This document shows, piece by piece, positions 51,136-62,002 of a stretch of DNA of 64,000 bases. Location of the stretch: contig JASEVX010000001.1 of the NCBI GenBank assembly GCA_031761405.1, positions 26,202,261-26,266,260 of the forward strand. The letters run 5' to 3'. The notes under the pieces were generated by a model. That model saw only the letters and a program-made list of their open reading frames with translations. It ran no database searches and was not told the DNA's origin. Every line of letters starts with the position of its first letter. Position 1 is the stretch's first letter. The translations under genes and the position numbers were made by a program. This DNA is from Serripes groenlandicus. Its lineage: Eukaryota > Mollusca > Bivalvia > Cardiida > Cardiidae.

Positions 51136-52115
51136 GTGTGACAAAAGCAAATCCATGGCACCGTGACTAGGACAGCTCATTTTATTGTTGGCGATTTTCT
51201 TTCTATTAACCATATTAAAGCAGTACAAAAGAGAGAAAAGCGCAGAATTGTATTTCAATGAAATAAAACTACGATCTATCTAAGTATGCGGTTCCAGTCC
51301 CAGTGAACAATTCAAAATGCCCAAACTGTATTTTGGTTTTTTAAAATTTTTTTTTTTTTTTAATTTTGTGTGCAAAACATTGATCGGGTACAGCTCTTGT
51401 AATGCTTTAGAGTATGAAAATATAAAACAAGTGAATTAATTAGAAACAAAAAATCCCTTCTAAAGACCAAAGATAAAATGTTTTAATGTTATTTGGCCGC
51501 AAGAAAAAAATAAAATATACTTTCGAAGAGTTGATTCTTTTAAATCTTTCATGCAACTAGTTAAACACATGTCATAGTTACTAAGAACAGGATTGTTAAT
51601 TCGTCATTCATATTTCCATCAATGGGCTAAACGTCTATTCGGGGAAGAAGCCAGTTACCCATGAATACCATTGTGTGGAGAACTGATGCTAGAAAGACAG
51701 AAATGATTTTGGAACGGAGCGCTATTACATATCATTAACTACAAAAGCTGTCTCTCCTGAAATGTGCATTGTGCAACTTACACATAAACATTTACCAATT
51801 TTCCCGTTGAACGAAACATTGAGTGGTCCAATGTTCAACATGGAGGAGTCGACAATGTCAAATTCGGCAGTGAAAAGGATAAAACAAAACTGAAATTCAG
51901 TTGAAAATGGCGTTAAACACAAAAACAACTACATGTTTGTAGTGGATGGATTAAAACCAGACCTAAAATATCGCCCGCTCCAAAAATACGTGCAGAGAAG
52001 TATATTGATCTGATTTTTATGAGATCAGGATGCACGTATATATGGATACCGCCGTATATATACGAGAAGGCTGATGCCTGTAACGATATAGGGGTATGTT
52101 ATGTATGACGGGTCT
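51136..52115. other. AT-rich stretch with one second-family MITE scrap
   Basis: Around 51764-51885 the phrase AACATTGAGTGGTCCAATG and GGCAGTGAAAAGGATAAA match the right part of the second TTAA family. Otherwise nothing is recognised. Confidence 0.5.
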
Positions 52116-52530
52116 GGGTCCAATTCCACCAACCTTACTTTAATAGCGCTAAGTAAATACTTAAAAGCATATTACATCGTTTTTGTTTCCCTTATTAACT
52201 CTTTCAGCGCCACAGGCAATATTGAGGTTTTTGCAAACAATGCTGATTTCAGGTGAGTCAGCTCGTGACGAGCTGTCTCACCTGAAAATCGGCATTGTTT
52301 GCCTTTTAGTTATCAAAATAGTCCAAACTGAACTTTCATAAATTGAGAAATGGACAAACCCGATTTTGAACATGGAAGAGTCTTCTTGAAACAATTCGGC
52401 GCTGAAATGGTTAAAATGCCAAAATATTTCATTTAGTGTTAGTCAGTAAGATAACTATTGATGTCACCGTTCATATTTTACAAAATATTGGGGAAACAAA
52501 ACGTGATGAAATAAACTTTAACGTGTTTTT
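52116..52530. mobile_element. Third MITE family, split by a second-family MITE
   Basis: GGGTCCAATTCCACCAACCT at the left matches 28076-28336. After the insert the sequence resumes with AAAATATTTCATTTAGTG and TTACAAAATATTGGGG. The right end is worn. Confidence 0.7.
52195..52415. mobile_element. Second TTAA MITE family, intact
   Basis: TTAACTCTTTCAGCGCC pairs with GGCGCTGAAATGGTTAA, with TTAA on both sides. The inner hairpin is CAGGTGAGTCAGCTCG/CGAGCTGTCTCACCTG. Confidence 0.85.
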
Positions 52531-52613
52531 AAAAGTATTTATAAGCGCTCATGGTTAGAACACAACCGAAATTAAGTTGAAAATGGCTTTTAAACCCCAA
52601 AACTTAAATTTAG

Positions 52614-53024
52614 AACGGATGCACGCCGTACGAAAATGCTGTTGCATGTAACGCCATAAAAGGATGCAGTATACACTTTGTTGTCAACCTGATCCAGAAA
52701 GAGCAGGCTGCTAACGAAGCGAAGCTGTTCCAGCACGCCAACGGTGGAAAGCAGCGACCAAGGAAGCGGGTATACCGTGAGCTTGAGCAAATGCTCATCA
52801 GACTGAAGCACCAACTGCGAACTGGCGAAATAGACATCATGACATATGTTGATGTTGCTTCTCACTTAGTCAAATTAAAGAGAATATGTACAATAAAAAT
52901 ATTTCAAGATTTATATCTATTTTGTGCTATGCATGTTCATATTTGTGTTTTTCTTAAACATGTAAATATCTATGTTTTCGAATTAATGCTTATAACTCAA
53001 AATAAAGAATATCTATCTATATGA
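52614..53024 (+). pseudogene. C-terminal remnant of a MULE-type transposase
   Basis: The frame between stops reads NLIQKEQAANEAKLFQHANG, then RPRKRVYRELEQMLIRLKHQ and GEIDIMTYVDVASHLVKL. This fits, from memory, the tail of FLYWCH/MULE-type invertebrate transposase proteins (F...L.KEQ...E.K..Q...G......YR....RI......Y....LRGIAHN). Preceding NAVACNAIKG resembles a worn NN.(V/L)EGWH. The catalytic core is absent. Confidence 0.5.
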
Positions 53025-53411
53025 AACTTATATTTATGAACAACTTTTCCCAAATTTAGAAACAGAACTTTTCAGTACAGTATAGCAATTTCCACCTTCA
53101 AACTCTATTGTTACACCAAACAATACATTCCCCCCCAACCCCTACCTCAATTGCTATAGGACTAATTAAAGGGTGGGGAAAGTTGGAACACACCGTTTTG
53201 TGGATGACTTGGTCCAGACTATTACTCAACTCCATTGTGTTTTAGATAGGGAAGAGGAATGAATTGATCGTCTGTGACCAATTAGAAATCGTTGCTTCTC
53301 CCCTATCTCACTGGTTTCACCTGCTCCATAAGAAGATAGCGACTGAATTAATGTTGTCGAGATAAGCCTCAATCATACAAAAAAACCAATGGTTCCTTTT
53401 TTTTTTTACAA

Positions 53412-53645
53412 TTAACCCGTTCCCCTCATATAAACGGTTTCGGACGCCTCTGCAGCAGACGGCTTTTTTGAAAACATAGTGACAAAAGAAGAAATTGCAC
53501 AAAACGTGCAATTTCTCATTTTGCCACAATGTTTTTTCACTTTTTAGTCATAGGTTATCCATTCAATTATGGAGATTTTCTATGTTTTGACAAAATACGT
53601 TCAATGTCGTCTGCTGCAGAATTGTCGTATGAGGGAAAGGGTTAA
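53412..53645. mobile_element. TTAA-type hairpin MITE copy
   Basis: TTAACCCGTTCCCCTCATAT to TATGAGGGAAAGGGTTAA. Inner GCACAAAACGTGC. Confidence 0.85.
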
Positions 53646-53882
53646 ACCTTTCCAACACGCAGACGTAAAATGAATTTTACATATCTGCAGCAGTTGACTT
53701 TTTATAAACATTGCGAAGAAAAAAAGGAATATTGCTTACCATGAGAATTTCTACTTTTGCCATAATTTATTTCAATTTGATTCAATAAATGTACATTCAT
53801 AATTAGAGAATTTTTTTCCCGATATTTTTTGCATAGATTATTTTTTCAAATATGCACATTTGTTTAGTGCAGGGAAGGGTGA
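53642..53882. mobile_element. Degenerate TTAA-type MITE sharing the TTAA of its neighbour
   Basis: TTAAACCTTTCCAACACGCA to GTGCAGGGAAGGGTGAA. Confidence 0.6.
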
Positions 53883-53899
53883 ACGGAGGTATCTTTACC

Positions 53900-54130
53900 T
53901 TAACCCCTTTCCCTCATACAACAATTCTGCAGCAGACGACTTTGAACATATTTTGTCAAAAAATAGAAAATCTCTGTAATTGAATGGATAACCTATGACT
54001 AAAAGTGGAAAACATTGTGGCAAAAGGAGAAATTGCTCGTTTTGAGCAATTTCTTCTTTTGTTACTATGTTTTCAAAAAGTTGTCCTTTGCAGAGGCGTC
54101 AGAAAGCGTCTATATGAGGGAAAGGGTTAA
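53900..54130. mobile_element. TTAA-type hairpin MITE copy
   Basis: TTAACCCCTTTCCCTCATAC to TATGAGGGAAAGGGTTAA. Confidence 0.85.
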
Positions 54131-54691
54131 ACCTTGTCGACATACAGACGCGTTCTGAAGCCTCTGTAGCAGACGACTTTCAAATTCCTTACGCGGCAAA
54201 AGGAGAAATGGCTCACAATAAGCAATTTCTCCTTTTGCCGCAATGTTTTCAACTCTATTCAATATTTATACATCTGACTCGTGATCTGGAGGTCACGGGT
54301 TCGATACCCGGTTGCGGCGACATTCTTTCGGACGATGTTTTTTCTATTGCCTCTCACCTCTGATCTATGTGAGAAAGTAGTCAGTGGCTTCGAAAGAATG
54401 TTGTGTAAGTACTGGTGTGGGAAAGCCAGGAAAACATGGGTAGGTGCACTGACCGCCGTGATATGACCAAAGCTGTTGAAAGCGGCGTTAAACTCCAAAC
54501 AAACAAACAAACAATATTTATACATACACATATTTATCAGTACCGTAACAAAGTATGGAAACAAGTTGGATGGATACCTAAAGCAGTGGATATTTTCCAC
54601 GTTTTTTATTTAGTCCGGGAGGAAAAATCGATCTGCAGCAGAATAAAGAAGAAACTCGTGTTTGCCCTCGGTGATGAAGGGAAAAGGTTAA
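54127..54691. mobile_element. TTAA-type MITE split by a SINE
   Basis: The left half starts TTAAACCTTGTCGACATACA, sharing TTAA with the previous copy. The right half ends GAAGGGAAAAGGTTAA at 54691. The SINE at 54274-54512 lies between. Confidence 0.72.
54274..54512 (+). mobile_element. 5'-truncated SINE, near-identical to 11549-11820
   Basis: It starts within the tRNA-like head (CTGACTCGTGATCTGGAGG) and runs to (CAAA)n. A 13-bp duplication AATATTTATACAT lies at 54261-54273 and 54513-54525. Only a few bases differ from the copy at 11549. Confidence 0.9.
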
Positions 54692-54800
54692 TTTCTGCAT
54701 GATTATCACTGGAAGAAAATGGTCGTAACCGATTTATAAAATTGGAATGGCGCTGATTAAAATAGTTAATCATCCCTCCCTGACAAGATGGATTAATGGC

Positions 54801-54899
54801 GTCTTGTTATACCAAACGACTTCTGACGTGTCTTCTGAAAGCGGGATGTCGTCTTGTTATACCAAACGACTTCTGACGTGTCTTCTGGAAGCGGGATGC
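54801..54899. repeat. 50-bp tandem duplication
   Basis: The unit starting GTCTTGTTATACCAAACGAC occurs at 54801 and 54851 with one or two differences. Confidence 0.9.
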
Positions 54900-54958
54900 A
54901 AACGGGGTTTTGTTAATTAGTTTATTTGCTTCTTTACTTAAAATTTATATATTCACTT

Positions 54959-55190
54959 TTAACCCTTTCCCATATACAGACGCTTTCTGACGCCTCCTTT
55001 GCAGCAGACGACTTTTTAAAACATTGTGACAAAAGAAAAAAATGCTCAAAACGATCAATTTCTTCTTTTGGCACAATATTTTCAACTGCATTCAATAATC
55101 ATACTATCATTTATAGAGATTTTCCATATTTTTACCTTGAAGTTATCAAAGTTGTCTGCTGCTATCTTGTTGTATGTGGGAAAGGGTTAA
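54959..55190. mobile_element. TTAA-type hairpin MITE copy
   Basis: TTAACCCTTTCCCATATACA to TGTGGGAAAGGGTTAA. Confidence 0.82.
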
Positions 55191-55235
55191 ATTACTATTA
55201 TGTCTACAGATGTCCCAAATGTGTCGAAGGTAAGT

Positions 55236-55456
55236 TAGCATTTTCCCACACAAAGACGCTTTCTGGCGCCTCTGAAGCAGACGACTCATTGTGTTAAACT
55301 TTTCACAATAATTATATGTAATGTTTTCAAAGTCTTCGCTGCATATTTAACTTTTTATAATAATTGTTATTTCATATATTGTGAGTTTCGATATTTTTTG
55401 GACTTAAAGTTTTACAAAATCAACTACTGCAATTTTGTTGTATGTGGGAAATGCTA
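55236..55456. mobile_element. TTAA-family MITE copy, worn
   Basis: AGCATTTTCCCACACAAAGA pairs with GTATGTGGGAAATGCT, so both ends share the GCATTT change. Confidence 0.65.
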
Positions 55457-55887
55457 AAAGTCAATACCAAATGATCCATGCACAGGATATATAAAGTTCA
55501 TACGTCAGTTTTTGCCAATACAAGTGTAGCTAATGATCTACCTGCATTAACCTGTAGATTGATCGATCATCATAAGTTTCTTAGTTAGTTACGGTAACAT
55601 GTCCCTGACTAATTGGGCGAAAACATAGTGACACAATCGAGGACAGTGAAGGCTCTGATGCGACTGTGCATTAATACTCAGGCTCAACTTAATCTACACT
55701 GGTTGCTGAGGCAACAAGACCACATTTTGGCCTGGCAGCTTAAAAATATCATTCTAGCTTGAAACTTCGGAAGGATAGAAAGTCTTTAAAAACTCCTTTT
55801 CCAAACAATATATTCAAGAGCATAGTTAACGACGTGGGAAATCGGTTAAGATAATATTATTTTACTGTTAGTTTCCAAAACTGTTTT

Positions 55888-56105
55888 AGGAATCCGCCGG
55901 GACGAGTGATACACACATCAGGAATTTTGAACTGTGCGTCCCGGGTTCGATCCCCAGTCGCTGCGCAACGCTTATGATGGAGTGTCCATGGGCAAGGCAA
56001 ATTTCCTAGCCTAGTACTGGTATGTTTACCTAGGGATCATGAATAAATGAACTGTCTCCGCAATAAGACTGAAATAATGTTGAAAACGGCGGAAAACCCC
56101 ATTAA
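55888..56105 (+). mobile_element. tRNA-derived SINE
   Basis: Head GGAATCCGCCGGGACGAGTG and box B GGGTTCGATCCCC. Body TAGCCTAGTACTGGTATG. Tail with TTGAAAACGGCGGAAAACCC. Confidence 0.75.
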
Positions 56106-56706
56106 AACAAATCAGAAACGGGTTGAGATATATATTTTAGTAAAAAGACATTTTATATTCACCAAGAAACTCACGGTCTCTGCAATACATTTTCAAAACG
56201 AAGTTTTAAAAGGAAGTGTTAAAAAAAAACCCATCTCTCGATGTGTTTTTTTCTAACAGGCAATATTAAAGTGTCAAGAAGGGGTCATTTCCTCTTGTTT
56301 TACTTTGATAAATTGGAGGAAAGAACGACGAAAATCCATTACAGGGGGATCTTTTAATGCCAAACCCCAGAAGCCTGTAAATTAATAGAAATAAAATTAC
56401 GTAAGGATAATTTATTGAACCAATGGAAAGACGTTCGTATTGTCACGTGACAATGAGAACACATTCTGAGTAAATACCATAAAACGTGATTAATTGGAGC
56501 TATCAACCCGGAATAAAACCCTTGTCACGAGCTTTTTATGGCCAACTGCAAAACTACAAACAAGAGATTCATTTCAACGCCATTAAATCCACGGCGGACC
56601 ATTGTCTTAACCGTGAAATAACATTAATTAATTCGATTAAACAGGAATAAAAGTTTGAAGGACTTTTGAGAACAACAAATATTTTTCCTTCATAAATTAC
56701 CAGGAT

Positions 56707-56932
56707 TTAACCCTTGCCCTCTTATAGACGCTTTCTGACGCCTCTTCAGTAGACGACTTTTGAAAAATATTTTGACAAAAGGAGAAATTGCTAAAAACGA
56801 GCAATTTCACATTTTGCCACAATGTTTCAGTCAACTTTTTGCGTACCTATATTTATAGATATTTCCCATGATTTTGTCAATATGTTTTCAAAGCCGTCTG
56901 CTGCAGATGTGTTGTATATGGGAAAGGATTAA
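56707..56932. mobile_element. TTAA-type hairpin MITE copy
   Basis: TTAACCCTTGCCCTCTTATA to TATGGGAAAGGATTAA. Confidence 0.8.
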
Positions 56933-57072
56933 CAATCTTGTAAAATGTTAACTAGATTCCTTTGTGCATGCCTTGATACGGTATCCTAAACATCTGAAGC
57001 AAATTGTTGGTTTAGAATGAATGATACGGGTTAAATCTCGACTGGTTGTTTTTACGATTTACTTATACATAT

Positions 57073-57148
57073 CAGCCGTCCCACGAGAAAACCAACATTG
57101 TGGACTCTGCGTAGAATATCGACCCGGTTCAGCCTAAGTATGCCGCTT
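57073..57148. mobile_element. GC-rich MITE, left end only
   Basis: CAGCCGTCCCACGAGAAAAC and CTCTGCGTAGAATATCGACC. The rest is missing. Confidence 0.6.
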
Positions 57149-57154
57149 ATATAT

Positions 57155-57738
57155 AAACTATTTTCCACGTAAGAGCAAATATGCAGCAGACGACTTTGAA
57201 AACATTTATTAAACAATTTGGAAACTCTTGATAAAAATGAATAAAACGATATTAAAGAAAGATGTAAGCATTGTGGCATTTTAAAGCGACTGAACTCCAG
57301 ATACCCAACTGTCGAAAAAAAAAATCAAATTTTAAGAAAATAAGTGTTATTTTTGTATTTGGGGCATTAACATATGATAACTGACATATTACATACCCCT
57401 ATAATCGGTGAGATTTTCTTGTTTTCGATACTTTTTCCATCGCAAATTCTACCCTGTCAGTAACGGGGTAAGTTTTTTTTTAAATAGGAAACCCCTTCAT
57501 CGGGACAAATGAAATCGACTCAAGTTCACTTTATTGATAAAAAACGAAACATTTTCTATCCTGGTTTTACTTGGATAACATAAAGAATAACATTTAGGGC
57601 GAATTCGATTTATTTTTTCCGTGCCATCTGGATTTCAGTCGCTTTAAGGAGACATCGTTCATTATAAGCAATTTCTCCTATTGTCTTTGTGTTTTTGCTG
57701 TAGAGGCGTCAAAAGACGTCTGTATTTGGGAAAGAGTT
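57155..57738. mobile_element. TTAA-family MITE split by about 360 bp of unknown sequence
   Basis: The left part has ATGCAGCAGACGACTTTG up to ACATTGTGGC near 57275. The right part resumes near 57650 with CATTATAAGCAATTTCTCC and GTATTTGGGAAAGAGTT. Confidence 0.55.
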
Positions 57739-57889
57739 TTAAAACATAGATATCGCATGTAACGAAACAAGATCGTATATACAAAATACATTGCTTTTCA
57801 GGTTGTTCTATGTCTATACCGTTTGCAAAGTAAACAAACAAACTATTTCCGGGGTACGTGACTATAGCGGCATTCCCGATCCACTAATG

Positions 57890-58055
57890 CACTGAGAATA
57901 ATCAACGTTGGAAGGTAGCCAGTTGACTTGAGAGAATGCTGTCTAGAGAACTGTTGCGAGAAATCCAGGAAACACATGGAAACCACGTGTGAACTTATCT
58001 TGTGATAAATTCATCATGATGACGAAAACTGCGTTTAACACTCCAATCAATTATA
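57890..58055 (+). mobile_element. Degenerate SINE without head
   Basis: Body GGAAGGTAGCCAGTTGACTT and tail AAACTGCGTTTAACACTCC resemble 7158-7470. Confidence 0.5.
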
Positions 58056-58077
58056 CACGCACCTTTAAAGGGTCTTG

Positions 58078-58340
58078 TGCCAATCCCGGTAGACTAGTCG
58101 GTAGTGACGCGGGATGACAATCCAGTGGTTGTGAGTTCGAACCCAGCTCGGCCAACAATCTTTTCGACGTTTGACAAAAGACAATGCGTCAAGCGTCATT
58201 CGTCCTTCACCAATGGGCTAATAACCTATGTTGAAAAGCAGCCAGATGCTTGAGTGGAGTAGTTGTGTGAGCAAGTCAGGAAACACATGTTTAGGTTAAC
58301 TGACCCCATGATATGACTGAAAAGGTGTTGATAACGGCAT
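58078..58340 (+). mobile_element. tRNA-derived SINE
   Basis: Head CCCGGTAGACTAGTCGGTAG and box B GAGTTCGAACCC. Body GTCATTCGTCCTTCACCAAT. Tail TTGATAACGGCATTAAT. Confidence 0.72.
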
Positions 58341-58550
58341 TAATCTGATCTGGGGAAAGGTTACATGCGACCGATTTCTTTTGGAATACAAATGCAAATT
58401 TATTCTTGTCAGCATTAATGTTGTTTGAGAAAGACTTTTTTGTTCCATTTGCTTATTTACACAGTGTGTTGATGGCGAGATGCGTTATGCTTCGACAATG
58501 TACTTGTGTGTACCCTCATGTATCGATAGCCCTAAATTTTACACACGGTT

Positions 58551-58794
58551 TTAATCCCCCTTTCCCACATTCAACAAATCTATATCAGACGACTTTGAAA
58601 ACATATACACAAATCTATGAAACAACTGTATAAATGAGTTATTGGTAAATAGTCAATAATTAAATAGAGTTGAAAACGTTGTGGCAAAAGGATAAATAGC
58701 TTATTATGAGCAATTTCTTCTTTTTGCTATCATAATTTCCAAACTCATCAGCTGTAGAGGCGTGAGAAACCATCTCTATTCGGGAAAGGGTTAA
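58551..58794. mobile_element. TTAA-type hairpin MITE copy
   Basis: TTAATCCCCCTTTCCCACAT to TTCGGGAAAGGGTTAA. Confidence 0.72.
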
Positions 58795-58966
58795 GCACTG
58801 GTTTTACATCAACTTATAAACCTAAAGATAATAACAAATATAATTGGTAATGTTTAGGAATAAAATTAAAAATTAAAATGATATCACCACACACAAAAAC
58901 AATGACTATTTGAATTGGAAGTACAATTAAATGGATTAAAACAACAAAAACAACAACAGAACTGCT

Positions 58967-59212
58967 CGAGGGCTTGGCGTGAAACAGTTGTATCTAAAAT
59001 TGGTATTTTTTTACCAAGGTTAATCACCTCGCCATAAAGTCTTTATAAGAGTTAAATCACTTTTCTTGGTAAACAATGTAAATTTAGGTGCCATTGCTCG
59101 TTCTGAGCAATGGCGCCTAAATTTGCATTGTTTACAAAAGGGTCAAAATTGCCCCTAAACCAGGGTTTTCAAAATAGGTTTTAAGTTACAACCGTTTCAC
59201 GCCAAGCCCTCG
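58967..59212. mobile_element. Fourth hairpin MITE family, single copy
   Basis: CGAGGGCTTGGCGTGAAAC pairs with GTTTCACGCCAAGCCCTCG. The inner stem is GTAAACAATGTAAATTTAGG/CCTAAATTTGCATTGTTTAC around a GAGCAATGG loop region. Confidence 0.8.
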
Positions 59213-59257
59213 TGCTGCAACATTGTAACTAGTTTTGAGCAACCTGCCCTACGGATA

Positions 59258-59405
59258 ACATTACAGGGACGTACTTATTTACTATAGTACGCCGGGTACC
59301 AGATTACATTACAGGGACGTACTTATTTACTATAGTACGCCGGGTACCAGATTACATTACAGGGACGTACTTATTTACTATAGTACGCCGGGTACCAGAT
59401 TACAT
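59258..59405. repeat. Three identical 48-bp tandem units
   Basis: Units start at 59258, 59306 and 59354, each ACATTACAGGGACGTACTTA followed by TTTACTATAGTACGCCGGG. Each unit contains a small CGTAC/GTACG inverted pair. Confidence 0.95.
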
Positions 59406-60115
59406 TGAAACAGAAACAGAAATGGAAAGGAACGTTGACAAGACGGAAAGATATATGTGTCCAAATAGTCTATGTCGGAAATAAATATTGAATAAGCATG
59501 ACGGCCCAAGTAATGTCAAATATTGGAGACAATTTCTACTATCGTATATACTGTATACACAGTATTCGGAATACACACGAGTCGCTGAACTAAAAGTTAT
59601 ACTTTCTACTCTAAAACTGAGTTAATGAGTGGGATATAATGCCGTTTTCAACGGTATTTCAGTAATATCACGTCAGACAGTTCACATTGAACCGTGTGTT
59701 TCTATGTAGGACTACTCCACACGTTATTCCAAAGTAATGTCAACTATTGGAGACAATTTCTGCCATCATTAGTCGCCGGGCAGAAGCCCGCGACTTCTAT
59801 TTTTAATAGGTTTTCGGAAATCACATGGGAGGGCGGCTTATTATTAGAAAGAAACAAATCTAGATGATTTGAACATATTACAATTGTGGTTGTTTACGAA
59901 CACTAATAAATGACACATCTAAAATGAAATAAATATTCCGATTTTTTAATGTTTGCATTTTTTTTTTATTTCACTCGCATTTAAGTTTTTTGTCTTATTT
60001 ACGAAGACAAAAGTGGTCCCTTCAAGACGTGAACCAACACCCCCTAATGCAGACTCTTATGTGTCATCATTGAGGTCAATTTCGGATTCTCCTTTTAATA
60101 GCAATTTTAACTTAC

Positions 60116-60260
60116 TAAATGTTGTTTTCATGTTCAAAGAGATGTCTTGATTTGTGTAGAATTCATTTAATAATGTTAATCCATGAATATCTAAAGTAGG
60201 AACTGTTTCTAAGCTAAATATAGACCCTATTCTGTTGTGTAGTTTCGTGACCTTTAACAT
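60116..60260 (-). CDS. Candidate first coding exon of an unknown gene
   Basis: The frame begins MLKVTKLHNRIGSIFSLETV and continues PTLDIHGLTLLNEFYTNQD to a consensus gtaagt donor at 60115 (phase 1). Its ATG is 8 bp from a GCGCATGCGC motif. The frame would run to 60057 if unspliced. No family is recognised. Composition looks protein-like, but no second exon was found. Confidence 0.35.
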
Positions 60261-60268
60261 CGATTTTC

Positions 60269-60278
60269 GCGCATGCGC
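60269..60278. promoter_or_regulatory. NRF1-type palindrome GCGCATGCGC
   Basis: This exact core of the NRF1 consensus is CpG-rich in an AT-rich setting and sits between a minus-strand ATG (60260) and a plus-strand ATG (60334). It may be a small promoter. Confidence 0.4.
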
Positions 60279-60444
60279 ATTTCGATATGAAAAAGCGAGT
60301 GATATTATTTTATTTTAGACAAGTACAAGACGAATGTTTGACGCAAAGCGTCAAAGAGAAGCCGCAATATTTCGTTGTACATGTAGAAATAAGAAAAAAA
60401 GAACATTTTTAAATCCACAAACAATAGAACAATTTAAACTGTAG

Positions 60445-60820
60445 ACGGTAATGCTGATATATTTCTCCTTTTGAAGACTTTTGTTTTCTTCAAATTACCT
60501 CCCTTTAAAGCAATATCAGGATATTTACCTTGTGATTCGAATAAGATTGACAAACATTGAAATTATATGAATGAATACTATTATTTAAATAAGTAACAAC
60601 AGCAAAATTAAATTTAAGCCAGATAAATGTGTACACATTTCGTTAATTTTTTATAGATACCCTAATGTATAGGTATGAATATAAAATTTATAAGCAAATG
60701 TTTTCATTACAACGTTCCTAATGTTTGAATAGACTAAGGAAAGTCAAGAATACATAAATAAATCAATGCAGTCTTTTCCGGCGACATTGATGCCTTGCAT
60801 CAACTTTCTCTTGTATAGAA
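60445..60820. other. Nothing recognised
   Basis: AT-rich, no supported feature. Confidence 0.45.
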
Positions 60821-61474
60821 ATGTTTACATGTAGTATTCGGTACATACACATGTCGTTAAACTTAAGGTTGTACTTTCCACTCTAAAACTGAGTTATTAA
60901 TTGGAATATAATGCATTTCCAACGGTATTTCAGTAATACCACGAGGGACATTTCACCTTGAACCGTGTGTTTCTATGTTCTCCATACGTAAGTCCAAAGT
61001 AATGTCAAATATTGGACACAATGTCTGTATAGATGTAAACACAGTATACGGTATTCATACATGTTGTCGCTGACCTAAAAGTTACACTTTCGATCCTAAA
61101 ACAGACTGAATGATTGGGATATAACGCCGTTTACAACGGTATTTCAGTTATATCACGTGGGACATTTCACCTTAATTAAACCAACGTGTGTTTACACGTA
61201 ATCTACACATTATTCCACACCAACGTCACGTGTCCTCGTTCTATACAATTGTACCACAATGCTGCAGTGGCGTCGGAAGGCGTGTGCATGTTGAAAAGGG
61301 TAAAGGAGTTCATGAAGATATCATACTGAGTTATGAGGACGGTCAATTAACGTTCAAGTTATCGGATATTAGACAATTATTCTGTAATTCAAACCGTTTA
61401 ACCCTTGTGTAAATAGTGATATCGGCACCAGTTATAAGAAGTTCTATTCGCACATGCAAACAATGAAGTTGGTT

Positions 61475-61730
61475 TTGTTGGTGTACTAAGTCGCTTTCAA
61501 CAGTGTTTCAGTAATATCACGGCCATTTCTGGGTAAATTACCAGTACTACTGGTCGATTTGTCCTGACATCAGCGGGTCAGTCCTATTGCTTACCCCACA
61601 ATCCATAGTGCCAAGTAGGGAAAGCCATAACTACCATTTTTAAAGTCTTAAGTATAGTCTGGCCGGGGATTGAACCCACGACCTCCCGAACTGACGCGGA
61701 CGTTCTACCACTACACCACCGAGTCGGTCA
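61475..61730 (-). mobile_element. tRNA-derived SINE
   Basis: Minus-strand head CTCGGTGGTGTAGTGGTAGA and box B GGGTTCAATCCCC. Inner block CCAGTAGTACTGGTAAT, as in 34385-34650. Confidence 0.72.
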
Positions 61731-61777
61731 GCAAACAATGAAGAACGGCCAGTATACACACTCTCATCTATATACAT

Positions 61778-62002
61778 GTTCTCACTTACAACAAATCTTA
61801 AGTAGACGACTTTGAAAACCTTTAGGTAAAAATATTTAATATACATCTGTAAATAAAAGTAGTATAATTAAAAAAAGTTGAAAACATTGTTGCAAAAGAA
61901 AAATGTTATCAGTATGAGCAATTTCGTCTTTTATCACAATGTTTTCAAAAGATTTCTGCTGCAGATGTGTTAACAAGGGTTTGTATGAGAGAAATGGTGA
62001 AT
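61778..62002. mobile_element. Degenerate TTAA-family MITE
   Basis: The inner GAAAACATTGTTGCAAAAG and CTGCTGCAGATGTGTTAAC are clear. The ends are worn. Confidence 0.55.

Larger units (their letters stand above)
59546..61200 (-). repeat. Three related segments with SINE-tail sequence
   Basis: Blocks with ACTCTAAAACTGAGTTA, AACGGTATTTCAGTAAT and ACCGTGTGTTTCTATGT occur at about 59546-59710, 60822-60985 and 61030-61200. Shared flanks suggest local duplication. The unknown-gene candidate at 60116-60260 lies between the first and second. Confidence 0.65.
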
